Positions 61,345 through 64,000 of a DNA stretch of 64,000 nucleotides are shown piece by piece; the stretch's first letter is position 1; the number at the start of each line of letters is the position of its first letter. This DNA comes from Pandoraea iniqua. GTDB taxonomy: Bacteria; Pseudomonadota; Gammaproteobacteria; Burkholderiales; Burkholderiaceae. The DNA is taken from NCBI RefSeq assembly GCF_902459685.1, contig NZ_CABPSF010000002.1:806001-870000 (forward strand). The letters are read 5' to 3'. The position numbers and the translations under genes were made by a program. Below the pieces are notes generated by a model, which had not been told where the DNA came from, did no database searches, and worked only from the letters and a program-made list of their open reading frames with translations.

Positions 61345-62141
61345 ATGCTCAAGCTGACTAATATTTCCAAGCGATTCGGCGGCCTGCACGTGTTGCAGGA
61401 CGTGAATATCGAGGTGCCGCAGGGCACTATCTTCGGGTTGATCGGGCCGAACGGCGCCGGCAAGACGACGGTGTTCAACCTGATCACCGGCCTGTTGCAG
61501 CCGACCGGCGGCAGCATCACGTTCAACGGCGAAAGTCTGGTGGGGCAGAAGCCGCACAAGATCACGCAGCGCGGCATTGCCCGCACGTTCCAGAACATCC
61601 GCATCTTCAAAGAGATGACGCTGATCGAGAACGTGGTGGTGGGGATGCATCGCCATCTCACGTACGGACCGGCCGGGTTGCTGCTCTCGCTGCCGGGCTT
61701 TCGCGACATGGAGAAGCGCTCGCGCGAGCGTGCGCACGAGTTGCTCTCGTGGGTGAAGCTCGATCACAAGGCGTACGACATCGCCGACAACCTCTCGTAC
61801 GGCGATCAGCGCAAGCTCGAACTGGCCCGCGCGCTGGCCACCGAGCCGAAGCTGTTGCTGCTCGACGAGCCGGTGGCCGGCATGAACACGGGCGAGAAGG
61901 TCGATCTCATGAGCGAGATCGAGAACATCAAGGCGCGTGGCTACACGATCTTCATGATCGAGCACGACATGCGTTTCGTGATGGGCCTGTGCGAGCGTAT
62001 CGCGGTGCTGAACTTCGGCCGCATCATCGCCGAGGGCAACCCGGACGAGATCAAGAACAACCCGCAGGTGATCGAGGCTTATCTGGGCCGCGATGACGAT
62101 GAGGATATCGCCGCACTCGCAGCCAGCGGGGAGGACAAGGC

Positions 62142-62145
<4 letters not shown>
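61345..62145 (+). CDS. livG: Branched-chain amino acid ABC transporter ATPase LivG
   Basis: A 266-residue ATPase. Walker A is GPNGAGKTTVF, the Q-loop lies in TQRGIARTFQNIRIFKEMTL, the signature is LSYGDQRKLELARALAT (a normal LivG variant) and Walker B LLLLDEPVAGMN. The C-terminus carries an acidic extension DDDEDIAALAASGED. Its stop overlaps the livF start (ATGA). Confidence 0.96.
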
Positions 62146-62855
<710 letters not shown>

Positions 62856-63160
62856 TGATGAGGCGGGGGAGGCGGGGGAGGCGGCGCGTCTGCCCGGCTC
62901 CCCGTGCCCGGGTGGCACCGATATGACGTCGAACGCTCGTCGTCGGTTGGGGGGGCATTTCAACGGCATCGTCGGTGGGTGTAAATCACCCGCTGTCGAT
63001 GCCGTTTTCGCATTGAACGGCCCTGTCAGCGGTGAAATCGACCAGCGCAAAGGATGGCGTGCCGCGCGGTGAAGGGCAAGGAAGGGTGATTGTCCGTACG
63101 CCGATTGGCAGTCAACCGGAATTGGTGCATGCTGCGTGAAAACGGGCGGAAAGGACATTC
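62856..63160 (+). other. Intergenic region after livF with a triplicated 9-mer
   Basis: 305 bp without a supported gene. GAGGCGGGG occurs twice and GAGGCGGCG once in tandem at 62860-62886. No clear terminator with a T-run is present after livF, and no clear promoter is seen before 63161. AAAGGACATTC precedes the next ATG. Confidence 0.4.
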
Positions 63161-64000
63161 ATGGACGGCTTTCTCATGGAGCGTGCGTCGCGTGCGCAAC
63201 TAGCGCTCGCTGGCTGTCTGGCGCTCGTCATTCTCTGCGCACTCGTGCTCGCGGCCCCGCAGGCGACGTCGCCGTTGCCGGCCGTGGCGCCGTTCCTGCC
63301 GATGTGCGGGCTGACCGTCTTCACCACGGCCACCATCGTCTCGTTTCTCCTCGCCGCACAATTTCAAGTCAGCCGCCTGCCGGTGTACGGGCTGCTGGCC
63401 GGTGCCTACGCCTTCGCTGCACTCACCGTGGCCATGCAGTTGCTGACGTATCCGGGGCTGTTTTCGCCGCAGGGCCTGTTCGGCGCCCGCCCGAGCACAT
63501 CCGGCTGGATCTGGGTGTTCTGGCATGCCGGGTTCCCCATTCTGGTGCTCGTCGCGATGGTCTCGCGGCGTCTGTTCACGCCGCAGTCGATCACGCAGTT
63601 ACCGCCGCCCGGACGGGCGACTTGGATGTTCGTCGGCTTACCGCTCATCGTGGCGGTGCTGTTGTGCCTGACGGCGCTTGCCGTACCGCTGCCGCCCGCA
63701 CTGGCGCCGGCGACCGCCCCCGGTGACTTCTCCGATAGCGGTGCCGCGTTCGTGCTGCTCCTGTTGAATCTGGCCGCGCTCGGTGGCGTGCTGTCGTTGG
63801 GGCGCTTGCGTACGGTGCTCGACGTATGGGTGGCCCTCGCCGTGCTCGCCTGCGTGACCGACACGCTGCTCAGTCTCATGAGCACGGTGCGCTTCTCGCT
63901 CGGCTGGTATCTGGCGCGTCTGTTCAGCATGTCGGCGCCCGGGCTGCTCGTTTGCGTACTGGTGTGGGAGGTGACGCGGCTCTATCGCGAGCTCACGCGC
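63161..64000 (+). CDS. MASE4-domain membrane sensor, N-terminal part (cut by window edge)
   Basis: 280 codons, open to the right edge. After a short N-terminus the sequence has about seven hydrophobic helices. Matching MASE4 are the FLPMCGLTVFTTATIVSFLL helix, VSRLPVYGLLAGAYAFAALT and the signature LLTYPGLFSPQGLFGARPST, followed by GWIWVFWHAGFPILVLVAM. MASE4 domains precede GGDEF (c-di-GMP cyclase) or kinase domains, so the missing C-terminus should carry one of these. The effector cannot be seen here. GGACATTC precedes the ATG. Confidence 0.82.
   Translation, partial: MDGFLMERASRAQLALAGCLALVILCALVLAAPQATSPLPAVAPFLPMCGLTVFTTATIVSFLLAAQFQVSRLPVYGLLAGAYAFAALTVAMQLLTYPGLFSPQGLFGARPSTSGWIWVFWHAGFPILVLVAMVSRRLFTPQSITQLPPPGRATWMFVGLPLIVAVLLCLTALAVPLPPALAPATAPGDFSDSGAAFVLLLLNLAALGGVLSLGRLRTVLDVWVALAVLACVTDTLLSLMSTVRFSLGWYLARLFSMSAPGLLVCVLVWEVTRLYRELTR

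Overview
The window comes from a high-GC betaproteobacterium of the Burkholderiales, most likely a Pandoraea or close relative. This rests on the canonical rpsP-rimM-trmD-rplS order, a liv operon downstream of pmbA/darP/mog, a dadA/ald/Lrp cluster and a PA0069-type radical SAM gene. The genus is inferred from gene families, not from a database match. The window has two parts: the right-hand end of a temperate podovirus-like prophage (1 to about 28.5 kb), integrated at the 3' end of the tmRNA gene, and about 35.5 kb of host chromosome.

Prophage. A CI-type repressor on the minus strand runs off the left edge and is divergent from a Cro-like gene. A rightward early operon follows with two small ribbon-helix-helix-like proteins, NinB, a YbcO-type protein, an O-like replication protein that carries an iteron-like repeat block inside its gene, a DnaB helicase and a VRR-NUC-like nuclease. 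Next come small unknown genes and a candidate late antiterminator at 6090. The late operon (about 6.8 to 26.9 kb) encodes head decoration-like proteins, TerL, a P22-type portal, scaffold, capsid, head-tail joining and tail-hub proteins, a GNAT protein, a protein ending in an S74 chaperone domain, ejection proteins (one with a transglycosylase-like segment), a coiled-coil membrane protein, T4-type lysozyme, a 3TM holin and a tail fibre. At least four strong intrinsic terminators lie directly in the leaders of late genes, with no room for new promoters, so processive antitermination is expected. A small gene and a P4-type tyrosine integrase close the element on the minus strand next to ssrA. The left attachment site is outside the window. 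I saw no broken phage gene.

Host, 28.5-47.7 kb. ssrA (tag ANDNSYALAA) and a giant DUF748/AsmA-like envelope protein are followed by ubiG-gph and an RND efflux pair without its outer-membrane channel. Then come alanine catabolism genes (ald, dadA and a divergent Lrp-type regulator) and a radical SAM gene. This last gene faces a near-perfect LexA operator whose other side now reads into the tail of an unrelated convergent gene. The set ends with a three-gene envelope operon and a PQQ-type sugar dehydrogenase-like protein.

Host, 47.8-64 kb. This holds the ribosome/tRNA operon rpsP-rimM-trmD-rplS, a CoA pyrophosphatase, a CobD/AmpE-like membrane protein, rsgA with an M48 protease, orn, mog-darP, pmbA, and a complete branched-chain amino acid ABC transporter (livK-H-M-G-F). 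The last gene is a truncated MASE4 membrane sensor. Strong RNA hairpins sit between rpsP and rimM and between livK and livH.

I did not find a convincing new defence or toxin system. The most unusual signals are the orphaned LexA control region, the intragenic origin-like repeats, the terminator-in-leader layout of the late operon and the repeats upstream of the integrase.
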